From: Cricetibacter osteomyelitidis
GTDB taxonomy: Bacteria > Pseudomonadota > Gammaproteobacteria > Enterobacterales > Pasteurellaceae
NCBI RefSeq assembly: GCF_004340985.1
Contig: NZ_SLYB01000028.1
Coordinates: 1-33,111 of the forward strand
Direction of reading: 5' to 3'
Length of the DNA stretch: 33,111 nucleotides
The notes under the pieces were generated by a model that saw nothing but the letters and a program-made list of their open reading frames with translations, ran no database searches and was not told where the DNA came from. A program made the translations under genes and the position numbers. Positions 15,577 to 22,700 of this stretch are shown one piece after another (position 1 is the first letter of the stretch; the number at the start of each line of letters is the position of its first letter).

Positions 15577-15787
15577 GTGATTGAAAAAAATAATATGCAG
15601 CTAATAAAAGAGACATTAATCCAATACCTACAAAATATTTTATTGGTACTATAGTGATAAGTAATTCATTACTTAAAAAATAGAAAAAAACATCCAGGAT
15701 AAAGTTACTTAATATCATGGAAATGCTTAATCCAATAAAAAATATTAAAAATAAGAAAATATATCTTAATATTTTATTTTTTATCAT
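15569..15787 (-). CDS. Small two-helix membrane immunity candidate
   Basis: 72 aa with two hydrophobic helices: residues ~8-36 (YIFLFLIFFIGLSISMIL) and ~44-66 (IKYFVGIGLMSLLLAAYYFF). It follows a toxin tail after 10 bases and is a clear paralogue of the gene at 16080, which follows the same kind of tail. In CDI, immunity proteins that sit in the inner membrane go with pore-forming or ionophore toxins; that role is inferred here from position and topology. Confidence 0.6.
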   Translation of the reverse strand: MIKNKILRYIFLFLIFFIGLSISMILSNFILDVFFYFLSNELLITIVPIKYFVGIGLMSLLLAAYYFFQSHE

Positions 15788-15797
15788 TTTTATTCTC

Positions 15798-16016
15798 TTA
15801 ATGTTTATTTATATTATATTCTAAAGCTTTGGATGATATATTATCTGTGATATTATCACTAACAGAAGGAATATAACTTGCTTTATAATTTTCCGATATT
15901 CCATATGGTAAATGCCCACTTTTTTCAGTATAAAATTTCCAATTAGGGTTAATATAATTATTCGTTAGTATTTCTATAAGTTTTCCTGTATCACCACTAA
16001 TAAAACTTGTAACCAA
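15798..16016 (-). CDS. Truncated toxin tail, copy 1 of a duplicated family
   Basis: About 72 codons, with the open frame extending slightly upstream. It carries FISGDTGKL, WKFYTEKSGHLPYGISENYK and SYIPSVSDN, and ends in EYNINKH. It is a duplicate of the tail at 16285 (offset about 505). The listed start is not a convincing one: a TTG, with no ribosome site. The Gly-rich start and the partner membrane protein fit a membrane-acting toxin, but only the end of the protein is left. Confidence 0.55.
   Translation of the reverse strand: MVTSFISGDTGKLIEILTNNYINPNWKFYTEKSGHLPYGISENYKASYIPSVSDNITDNISSKALEYNINKH
15868..16013. repeat. Toxin-tail direct repeat, copy 1 (partner 16373-16518)
   Basis: About 145 bp repeated at offset 505 with moderate divergence. 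The repeat unit is tail plus membrane immunity gene, so the two cassettes arose by tandem duplication and then diverged, more in the immunity part than in the tail. Confidence 0.75.
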
Positions 16017-16079
16017 AGAAGTTCCTTTTGTAACTAAAGGATCTTTACCAATTCTAAAGATATCAATGAATTAGATTAT

Positions 16080-16298
16080 TCATTTTATTAATTTAAGGCT
16101 ATAACATATAGCTATAAAAAATGACAAAAGACCAAATCCTAAAAAATATCCTATTGGCATGGTTTCAAAAATAAATTTACCCTTAATAATAAGTATGAAT
16201 AACGATAAAATGAATGATAAAAATAAACTAGCCATAATGAAACCAATAAAAAACAAGGAAAAACAAAATATAAAAATATATAATTTATTTCTTATCAT
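16080..16298 (-). CDS. Small two-helix membrane immunity candidate (paralogue)
   Basis: 72 aa, hydrophobic helices at residues ~5-38 (FIFCFSLFFIGFIMASLFLS and beyond) and ~46-68 (MPIGYFLGFGLLSFFIAICY). It aligns with the 15569 gene over its whole length (shared PI-x-YF-x-G-x-GL-x-S). Its ATG at 16298 lies inside the end of the tail gene (14-base overlap). Divergence between the two paralogues next to nearly the same tail is what is expected if each immunity matches its own toxin variant. Confidence 0.6.
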   Translation of the reverse strand: MIRNKLYIFIFCFSLFFIGFIMASLFLSFILSLFILIIKGKFIFETMPIGYFLGFGLLSFFIAICYSLKLIK

Positions 16299-16521
16299 CT
16301 TTTAGCTCCTTATTTATAATGTATTCAGAAAATTTAGAAGATGTATTATCAAAAGCGTTCCCCATTACAGAAGGTATATAACTAGGCTTATATCCTTCTG
16401 AAATACCATATGGTAAATGCCTACTTTTTTCAGTATAAAATTTCCAATTAAGGTTAATATAATTATTCGTTGGAACTTCTATAAGTTTGCCTGTACCGCC
16501 ACCAATAAAACTTGTAACCAA
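16285..16521 (-). CDS. Truncated toxin tail, copy 2 of the duplicated family
   Basis: 78 codons: FIGGGTGKLIEVPTNNYIN, WKFYTEKSRHLPYGISEGYK, SYIPSVMGNAFDN, ending in KELKDDKK. The upstream frame is broken by stops shortly before 16521, and the matching upstream residues of copy 1 are partly missing, so it is a remnant. It overlaps its membrane immunity gene by 14 bases. Confidence 0.55.
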   Translation of the reverse strand: MVTSFIGGGTGKLIEVPTNNYINLNWKFYTEKSRHLPYGISEGYKPSYIPSVMGNAFDNTSSKFSEYIINKELKDDKK

Positions 16522-16596
16522 AGAATTTTAAATTTATCCAATTCCGAAATAACGATGAATCGTCAGGACTGGTTGAATATGGTACAACTAGATGGA

Positions 16597-16977
16597 TTAT
16601 TCATTTATTTGACAAATTTTAGATGGATATTTATATCTAAATAATAGCATTTCATTCTCCATAATTTTTAAACTGGAACCTTTATAACAAAAAATATCAT
16701 TATTTTCCGTATATCCTATAGATATTAATTTATCTCTATAATTGTTATTAATTCCTTTGGAGAAATATAAAAATGCATATCCCTCATCTCTGCTAAGATC
16801 TTCTAATCTAATAACATCGCCAAATTCTTGTTTTAATATAAAAAAGACTTCATCTTTATTTTTTTTCATATCATTTTGTAATTTATTCCCTAAATAAACA
16901 GAATAAACACTCCCCACAGCCATAGAAAGTAATAAAGGGAAATATAATTTATTACTTAGCTTTATTTGATAACCCAT
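16597..16977 (-). CDS. Membrane-anchored immunity protein related to the active CdiI
   Basis: 126 aa from the ATG at 16977. One hydrophobic helix (residues ~10-32, LYFPLLLSMAVGSVYSVYLG), then a soluble domain ending with SIGYTENNDIFCYKGSS and ENEMLLFRYKY. The pattern GY-x(4,5)-N-x-FC-K/YK...LL-x-F matches the end of the 118-aa immunity at 19398 (GYKHVKSNLFCKNKD), so the two seem to be one family. An earlier TTG would add six residues but lacks support. It follows an ESPR-like mini-ORF that it overlaps, rather than a toxin tail. Confidence 0.6.
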   Translation of the reverse strand: MGYQIKLSNKLYFPLLLSMAVGSVYSVYLGNKLQNDMKKNKDEVFFILKQEFGDVIRLEDLSRDEGYAFLYFSKGINNNYRDKLISIGYTENNDIFCYKGSSLKIMENEMLLFRYKYPSKICQINE

Positions 16978-17191
16978 ACATTCTCTTATACCCAAATAGG
17001 GTTGTGTTGGTAAATTTTACGGGATTGAGACTTTGACTATTCTCAAAACAAATCTGCTCGTTTCCCGAAATGTGAACCAAGCCTACCGCACTTCGTTTTT
17101 CTAATGAAGATTTAGATTTAGCAAATTCAGAAACAGCAATAAATTGTTGCTGGGATTGGTTTGATATTGTGAGGCAAGCATTTTTATTCAC
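16952..17191 (-). CDS. ESPR-like mini-ORF (signal-only tpsA remnant), copy 1
   Basis: From a GTG at 17191 the product begins MNKNACLTISNQSQQQFIA and VSEFAKS, closely following the extended signal peptide region of type V proteins (compare MNKQCFRVIFSKTRQRL and VTSELAKS of the full CdiA). The continuation SSLEKRSAVGLVHISGNEQI has no Ala/Leu-rich signal core or TPS domain, and it ends at 16952 inside the next gene. It carries an uptake word at 17085-17093. It is probably a remnant of a tpsA 5' end. A paralogue lies at 18690. Confidence 0.5.
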   Translation of the reverse strand: MNKNACLTISNQSQQQFIAVSEFAKSKSSLEKRSAVGLVHISGNEQICFENSQSLNPVKFTNTTLFGYKRMYGLSNKAK

Positions 17192-17195
17192 TATT

Positions 17196-17411
17196 TTATT
17201 TTGAATTAATAAACAATAATACAAAATTAAGTCCAAATAGAAAAATAAAAAATTTTAGAGATAACCAAATGTTCCCCAAATCTAGAAAAAAATCTAATTG
17301 ATCTATAACCATCATTTTTTGATATCTATAAAACCATATATAGCAGCCAATAAATATAAGAGATAACACAGATCTCTTTAAAGCAATAATTAATAAAGAA
17401 CATAATTTCAT
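17196..17411 (-). CDS. Small membrane immunity candidate
   Basis: 71 aa with hydrophobic helices at ~13-28 (VLSLIFIGCYIWFY) and ~48-68 (WLSLKFFIFLFGLNFVLLF). It belongs to the same loose family as the 17442 product and the remnant near 18.6 kb (shared acidic loop before the last helix). Its ATG (17411) is preceded by a 15-codon remnant tail (KISEIEQYNKDKKQ) whose stop overlaps the start, suggesting a vanished toxin. Confidence 0.5.
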   Translation of the reverse strand: MKLCSLLIIALKRSVLSLIFIGCYIWFYRYQKMMVIDQLDFFLDLGNIWLSLKFFIFLFGLNFVLLFINSK

Positions 17412-17441
17412 TGTTTCTTATCCTTATTATATTGCTCAATT

Positions 17442-17654
17442 TCACTTATCTTTTTTATCGAACCAATCTTTTGAAAACCAATCTACGATTACACCAAGAA
17501 CGCCTAATTTGAGTGCATAAATAGAAACTTGACAATATGCATCTAATAGAAAATTTAAGTCCTGATTAAAGTCATATTTTCTAAAAAAATGTAAAGTTGC
17601 AGATAAATTAGCAATAACAAGTATTAATACAAAAATTCGTATCCCTCTTTTCAT
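17442..17654 (-). CDS. Small membrane immunity candidate
   Basis: 70 aa. N-terminal hydrophobic helix (IRIFVLILVIANLSATLHFF), an acidic loop (DFNQDLNFLLDAY), then a second helix (IYALKLGVLGVIVDWF) and a charged end. The ATG at 17654 is flush with the stop of the upstream pre-toxin fragment (17655-17657), as in other toxin-immunity pairs of this array. Function as immunity is inferred from position only. Confidence 0.55.
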   Translation of the reverse strand: MKRGIRIFVLILVIANLSATLHFFRKYDFNQDLNFLLDAYCQVSIYALKLGVLGVIVDWFSKDWFDKKDK

Positions 17655-17931
17655 CTATTCACCTTTATTTTTAGATTTTTGTGAATCAAAAATAATCGGT
17701 GATTTTTGAATTGCTTCACTTGTTATTGTGGATAGAACTTTATTTGGAACTTTACTAGCCCCATAAGAGGCTACTCCTGATAGTGCTGCATCAGACAAAC
17801 CATCACCACCATTTGCTAAGCCTGTAGCCATTCCTACACCCATATTAAAACGTACAACGTCCGAAGGCGTTTTTAATGCTGGAGTTACTATTCCTGATGT
17901 TACTGCTCCGGCAAATTCCGCAATATTAAAT
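17655..17931 (-). CDS. Truncated toxin tail with Gly/Ala-rich segment
   Basis: The open frame from about 17931 includes EFAGAVTSGIVTPALKT, MGVGMATGLANGGDGLSDAA and SGVASYGASKVPNKVLS, and ends in SQKSKNKGE. An internal ATG at 17843 gives 62 aa. Gly/Ala-rich, weakly hydrophobic stretches like this are common in CDI toxins paired with membrane immunity proteins. It is cut off upstream by a stop, with no VENN or FHA sequence. The immunity candidate follows directly. Confidence 0.5.
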
Positions 17932-17941
17932 TCTTATTCGC

Positions 17942-18178
17942 TTAATTACAATATTTATTTATTATATCTTCTATTTTCCCTGGATATTGCTTTAATAATA
18001 AATAATCAGACACATCAATTTCTATTCTTTTTTCCAACCCAATCATTTCACCAGATATAAATGATAATAAATATTGCCCATTTTCATAACTAATTCCCCA
18101 ATAATCACCATATAATAGAATATCGGATTTTTTTTCTACACGGCCAAATAGCTCTTTAATAGTGAAATACTTTTTCAT
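17942..18178 (-). CDS. Predicted soluble immunity protein (78 aa)
   Basis: 78 aa without membrane segments. It contains FGRVEKKSDILLYGDYWG, then a strand-rich middle and IDVSDYLLLKQYPGKIEDI. No family recognised. The ATG at 18178 lies one base after the stop of a decayed toxin (18180-18182) that has a recognisable recurrent ending, so immunity is the natural reading. Confidence 0.6.
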   Translation of the reverse strand: MKKYFTIKELFGRVEKKSDILLYGDYWGISYENGQYLLSFISGEMIGLEKRIEIDVSDYLLLKQYPGKIEDIINKYCN

Positions 18179-18179
18179 A

Positions 18180-18574
18180 TTATTTCCCTTGAAGATTTAT
18201 TGGCATTGATAATGTGTTTTTATTGAAATCTACAACAGCTTCATTAACTCCGCCCGATGTTTTTCCTGTTGGTAACCATTGGTTATTAGCACCTGTCTCG
18301 TTACCTGTTGACATTCTCTAATTATTAAGTTGATTTCTAGGTATAAAAAATATTCCTATGTTGGAATTAGATAGGCTACCTTTATCTAATCCTAAATAAT
18401 TTTCTATTTTCGAAGGATTACCATTCGGTTTTTGAATAATATTATCAAAATCCTTCTTAGGCATCACGAATGCACCTGTAGGACCTAAGGTGCCATATTT
18501 TTAACAGACTCTAAAGAAACAATTCTTACAGCGCCACTATCAAATTTTGTTAAATGATTAGTAATATGGGCTAT
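18180..18574 (-). pseudogene. Decayed CdiA-CT toxin with frameshift and in-frame TAG
   Basis: Three collinear pieces remain. TNHLTKFDSGAVRIVSLESV runs to about 18500. After a shift near a poly-A run, LGPTGAFVMPKKDFDNIIQK continues to QLNN. After an in-frame TAG (18318-18320), RMSTGNETGANNQWLPTGKT and SGGVNEAVVDF run to the stop at 18180. The combination GPTGAFV-x-PKKDFD plus GNE-x-GAN-x-QW-x-P-x-GKTSGG-x-x-EAV is a recurrent polymorphic-toxin C-terminus that I have seen in many hemagglutinins but cannot name. Relatives read N-L-R-M where this has N-stop-R-M, consistent with a TTG-to-TAG change. Confidence 0.6.
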
Positions 18575-18760
18575 CTAATACCACTTTATAAGCTCATAAA
18601 GATCACCTAAACGGTAAATTATAAATGAGAATGTGCCTATGAAGACACCAAGTTTCAATCCCTTGATTAAATATATTATTAATTCAACTTTAATTACTAT
18701 TATTTCCAGGTCTATAAATGATTGATTGTCTATTACCTAAATCGACTTTAAAGCAACCTA
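18575..18760 (-). pseudogene. Remnant of a small membrane immunity gene
   Basis: The frame ending at 18575 reads VIDNQSFIDLEIIVIKVEL and then a helix LGVFIGTFSFIIY, ending in ELIKWY. It matches the second half of the 17196 product (VIDQLDFFLDLGN, then a helix). Its upstream half is replaced by the ESPR-like mini-ORF (18690-19025), with which it overlaps in another frame. The decayed toxin frame (18180-18574) follows directly in the same reading frame. Confidence 0.4.
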
Positions 18761-19025
18761 TACATTCTTTCGTGCCCCAACACATATCAATGCCGGATTT
18801 ACTATCAAGTAGGGCAGTGTTGATAAATTTTATAGGATTGAGAGTATAACTATCAACTTGACTATTCTCAAAATAAATCTGCTCATTTCCCGAAATTTGA
18901 GCAACGCCTACCGCACTTTGTTTTTCTAACGAAGTTTTAGATTTAGCTAATTTTGAAACAGCAATAAATTGTTGTTGGGGTTGTCTGGATATTATACGAA
19001 AATTAGCCTTATTTATTTTTTCCAT
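18690..19025 (-). CDS. ESPR-like mini-ORF (signal-only tpsA remnant), copy 2
   Basis: 111 codons. The start EKINKANFRIISRQPQQQF and IAVSKLAKSK is an extended signal peptide region typical of type V secreted giants. SSLEK/TSLEKQSAVGVAQISGN then follows the same path as the 16952 copy, and the end (CWGTKECIGCFKVDLGN) is a Cys-bearing stretch unrelated to TPS domains. The uptake word lies at 18910-18918. There is no signal core or TPS domain, so secretion by a TpsB partner is unlikely. It is a hybrid left by recombination, or possibly a small expressed protein. Confidence 0.5.
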   Translation of the reverse strand: MEKINKANFRIISRQPQQQFIAVSKLAKSKTSLEKQSAVGVAQISGNEQIYFENSQVDSYTLNPIKFINTALLDSKSGIDMCWGTKECIGCFKVDLGNRQSIIYRPGNNSN

Positions 19026-19147
19026 TTGTTAGATAAATAAATGAAGATTTGCCAAAGGCATAAATTATAGGAACTATTCCAGCATCATAAACATCTGAAA
19101 AAAAGTATTTTTATTCAACAGCATACTAAAAATATATAAATCCCCAT

Positions 19148-19261
19148 TTATATACAGCCACATAGAATGAGCCAATAAATATAGAATCCTACTAAGCCAG
19201 TCAAGAAACAGGAAATAAAGAAAACCCATAACATATATAATAGGTTATACTTGCTATTCAT
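19148..19261 (-). CDS. Very small membrane protein, probable immunity remnant
   Basis: 37 codons, nearly all one hydrophobic span (LLYMLWVFFISCFLTGLVGF and IYWLILC) before a TAA at 19148. Its ATG (19261) overlaps the end of a toxin tail by 8 bases. The other membrane immunity candidates are about 70 aa with two helices, so this one looks cut in half by the stop. Confidence 0.4.
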   Translation of the reverse strand: MNSKYNLLYMLWVFFISCFLTGLVGFYIYWLILCGCI

Positions 19262-19334
19262 TTCTAGTCTCCATCTTATTTTCAATATACTTACTTGACA
19301 CTCTATCAGAAAATTCAGAACCTAAAATTGTCAT
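19254..19334 (-). CDS. Minimal toxin-tail remnant (26 aa)
   Basis: 26 codons: ILGSEFSDRVSSKYIENKM and TRNE. The pattern F-x-D-x-x-SSK-x-x-EY/IE-x-x-INK also ends the tails at 15798 and 16285, so this is a third, shorter member of that family. An in-frame TAG lies just upstream. Between 19335 and 19397 I see nothing. Confidence 0.4.
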   Translation of the reverse strand: MTILGSEFSDRVSSKYIENKMETRNE

Positions 19335-19397
19335 TGGAATTAGCTAAAGATTATTCAGTAAGTATTTCTGTTCATATTCTATGGATTTGATAACTTT

Positions 19398-19754
19398 TTA
19401 ATTATTACATAACAAGCTATTATGACTGAATTTAAGCAGTATTTCATCATTAAATCTAGAAACAGTAATTGCATCTTTATTTTTACAAAATAGGTTAGAT
19501 TTCACATGTTTATAACCTTTATCTTTTAATAAAATTTTAAATAACTCATTGGATGATATAAACTTAATTTCTATTTCAAATCCTTTAAAATTTTTAATTA
19601 TTTCTACATTATTAAAATTATTATAGATTAGGCTAATAACTCTGTAGCCCTCTTGTTCCAAATAAATGTTTTTTGCTAAATTACCACTAAAAATACCATA
19701 TAAAAGTGTAAAAAAAATAATAGGCAGATTGATAAATAATAGTATTTTTCTCAT
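19398..19754 (-). CDS. cdiI: Immunity protein of the full-length CdiA (membrane-anchored)
   Basis: 118 aa. N-terminal hydrophobic helix (residues ~3-24, ILLFINLPIIFFTLLYGIF), then a mostly polar domain with IYNNFNNVEIIKNFKGFEI and GYKHVKSNLFCKNKD. The ATG (19754) shares one base with the cdiA stop (TAATG), so it is translationally coupled to the active toxin. A single membrane anchor with the domain probably outside the cytoplasm suggests it meets the toxin at the inner membrane or periplasm. It is related to the 16597 product. No Pfam family recognised. Confidence 0.75.
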   Translation of the reverse strand: MRKILLFINLPIIFFTLLYGIFSGNLAKNIYLEQEGYRVISLIYNNFNNVEIIKNFKGFEIEIKFISSNELFKILLKDKGYKHVKSNLFCKNKDAITVSRFNDEILLKFSHNSLLCNN

Positions 19755-22700
19755 TATTCACCCCTGGTTACTTTATGTAGAGAGTCCACTCCCATGTAAT
19801 ATCCTGAACCAATACCAATTCCTATAGTTTGATGTGTTGTTCTATTTTTATCGGTCGGTAATGTTGTTCCTATACTACCACATAAAAATGTCAGACAGCC
19901 TCCAGCATTTGCTCCGCTTCCAGCTAAAACATTATTTATTGAGCGACCTAAATTTTTCCGCTCATCTTTAGTAAGAGTAAGAATCCAACCTGTTTCAATA
20001 CTTCCACCAAAATTAAAAGGTGAAACATCAGATATAATATTTCCTTGATAGCCGACAAATAAATCGTTTGTTTCTGTATTGAAGGCAAATTTTATGTTGT
20101 GTTTATACCAGTTCAAATTACCACTCAAATAATGTGGCTTATCACTTATATTATTCTGGATCGTTTGTGTTACTTCTTTTTCAATTTCTTTTAGCTGATT
20201 ATCAAAAATAGAATATTTGATTAAGCTTTCTGTTTCAGCAGAACTCATTTGCATATATTGTCTTAAATTATTATTCTCCACAGCCCGTTTCCCCGTCTCA
20301 GCCCCAGCCACCGTATCTGCCGTGCTATTGCCTACGATACCTGCAGCTAATCCACTCGCTAACTGACTTAAAAACACCACATTTTGTTTTTCATTACTGG
20401 TGAGCTTATCAATCGGTTTGTCATAGAACTTTTCTGCAATTAGCATTGCTGTGCCTTCAGCGGTAACACCGGCTACTGCACCGGCAAGGGCATTATTGCC
20501 GGTAACTTGAGCTTCAATGGCACTAAGCACTGCATGCGCAGCGAGGTTTGCCGGTTTGTTAATAGTACCGTCAGCATTTTGGGTTGCTTCATGGATTTTT
20601 TTATTAAGATACGGACTTGCCAATGCCACTACGGCTTGCTCTGGGCTTTTATTGGCTAAACCCTGTAATGCGGCAGTCACGGCTTTAATGGTTTGTCCTT
20701 TAGTGCTGCCGATTCCATAACTGTCATCATAGGCTTTTTGAGCATTGTTGACTTTATCTTGAGCCCTTTGCATTGTCGGGTCATTTTTGATTTTTTCCTC
20801 CGACCAATTTTCATCTTTTGCTCGTTGTTTGATTTTGCCAAGTTCAAGATTAGCCTGCTCAATGGCTTCCAATTCCTTATGTGCTGCAATTTTTATCGCA
20901 TTGTCGGATATTTCACCAATTACTTTCGCCATTTCTTGCTGTTCACGGATTTTTTGAAGATTTTGTTTGCCTACTTTTTCATTGGTATTTTTTGTGTCTC
21001 GTAAAAGTGCGGTCGGTATTCCGCCATTTTTCACATTCAGATTGATATTCGCGGATACCGCAGATTTTGTGGTGCTGCTATCACTTTCACGACGATTACC
21101 CAATAAACTCATTGCCGCAGAAGTCGGATTAAAACCGCTCGTGCCGGCATTTATGCTGACGCTTTCAGTTTTCAACTTGCTATAGTTGTGCATATCTGCC
21201 GAGCCAAAGGTTTTCGTACTGAATTGGTTTTTATCCGTAGTGGCTTCACTTTCAATGATTGCTCCATTAAGTTGAGTATGTCCCTCCACATTGACATCCA
21301 TACCACCGGAACCCACACGAATGCCGGATTGTTGATTTACTTGGGCATAATCCATTTTCGCTTTACTGTAGCTGGCATTTACGCTACCGCCACCGCCGGA
21401 GCCATAGGTAACGGAGAAACTACCTCCGGCACTGGTTTGTTTGGATTCATATTTTTCCGTATCTTGGCGGCTGGTGATGTCTAAGCCTTTGACATTCACT
21501 TCCCAACGATTTACATTGGCATTGGCGGCATCAAGGGTGAGCGTACCGCCACTATGGGTAATTAATGTACCGGTATTCAGTTGGCTGTTTTGCCAAGTCT
21601 CATTACTGGTGTTTTCTTTGCCTTTGCCGATTTGTGCCGAACCCTCAACACCAATTCCATAGCTGTTACCGTTAAAACCAACAAATACCCCCACACTGGC
21701 ACTGTGGCTACTGTCTTTGGTATGACTATCGTAGGTGTCTTTCACGCCTAATACATCAATGCCTGCTTTGCCGTCGAGGCGTGTTTTGTCAGTGATATTG
21801 GTATCGACACCTTGCAAAATAACCTTTTCATCAGTGGCGACAACTTCTAAATTACCGGCTTGGAATGTCGCTTTATCATGGGTAACAGTGCGGGTTTTTG
21901 TTTCACTTTCTTGCTTGCTGTCGCCATAAGAAACCGCAATTTTGACTGCCGGACTTTGTGCTGCGGCATCATTACGCTGTAAACCATCAAGCCCGTTACT
22001 CATATTATCCAGTGTATCGGCAACTTTAGAGACATTCTGAGCGGCAATAGCGGCTTCTTGTGCCGCTTTAATTGCATACAAGCCACTGAGTACATGGTTA
22101 GATTTTTCAGTACGTTTAGCATTTTGTACCGCATTATAGGTATTTTGTAATGCATCAGTGACAGGTGTACTGAGAGCAATGGTTAAACCGGACTGCTTGT
22201 ACACGTGTTTTTCCGAGGTTTCAATAATGTCTCTGCCTGCCTCCACTTTAACCGAAGCCCCTTGCACACGAATGGTTTTATCCGATTGAGCGATGGTATC
22301 GGTGCCGGTGAGTTGAACATGATTACCGGCTTGTACAATCACATGACCTGCTTCACTGCCGATAACACTGCGTGCATCAGATTGTGTCCAACTCTCTGCT
22401 TCATTACGGTGTTTCTCTGATTTTGAGCCAAAAGTAATGCCGATTCCGCCACCGCTAAACACGCCGGATTTTTTCTTTTTCTCCCAATGTACATCCCGAG
22501 AGTGATTGGTGCCGGCATTCAGGGTGACATTATTTTTTGCCTGAACCACCAAATCGCCTTCCGTTGCCACCGCACTTAAGGCATGGGCGGTTACATCATT
22601 ACCGGCTGCCAGGGTTACGTTGCTGCCGACAACCGTTGTGCCCAGTTGTTGTGTACGAGAAATCGCATCAAAGGTTTCTTTACTTTTGCGACTTAATGCA

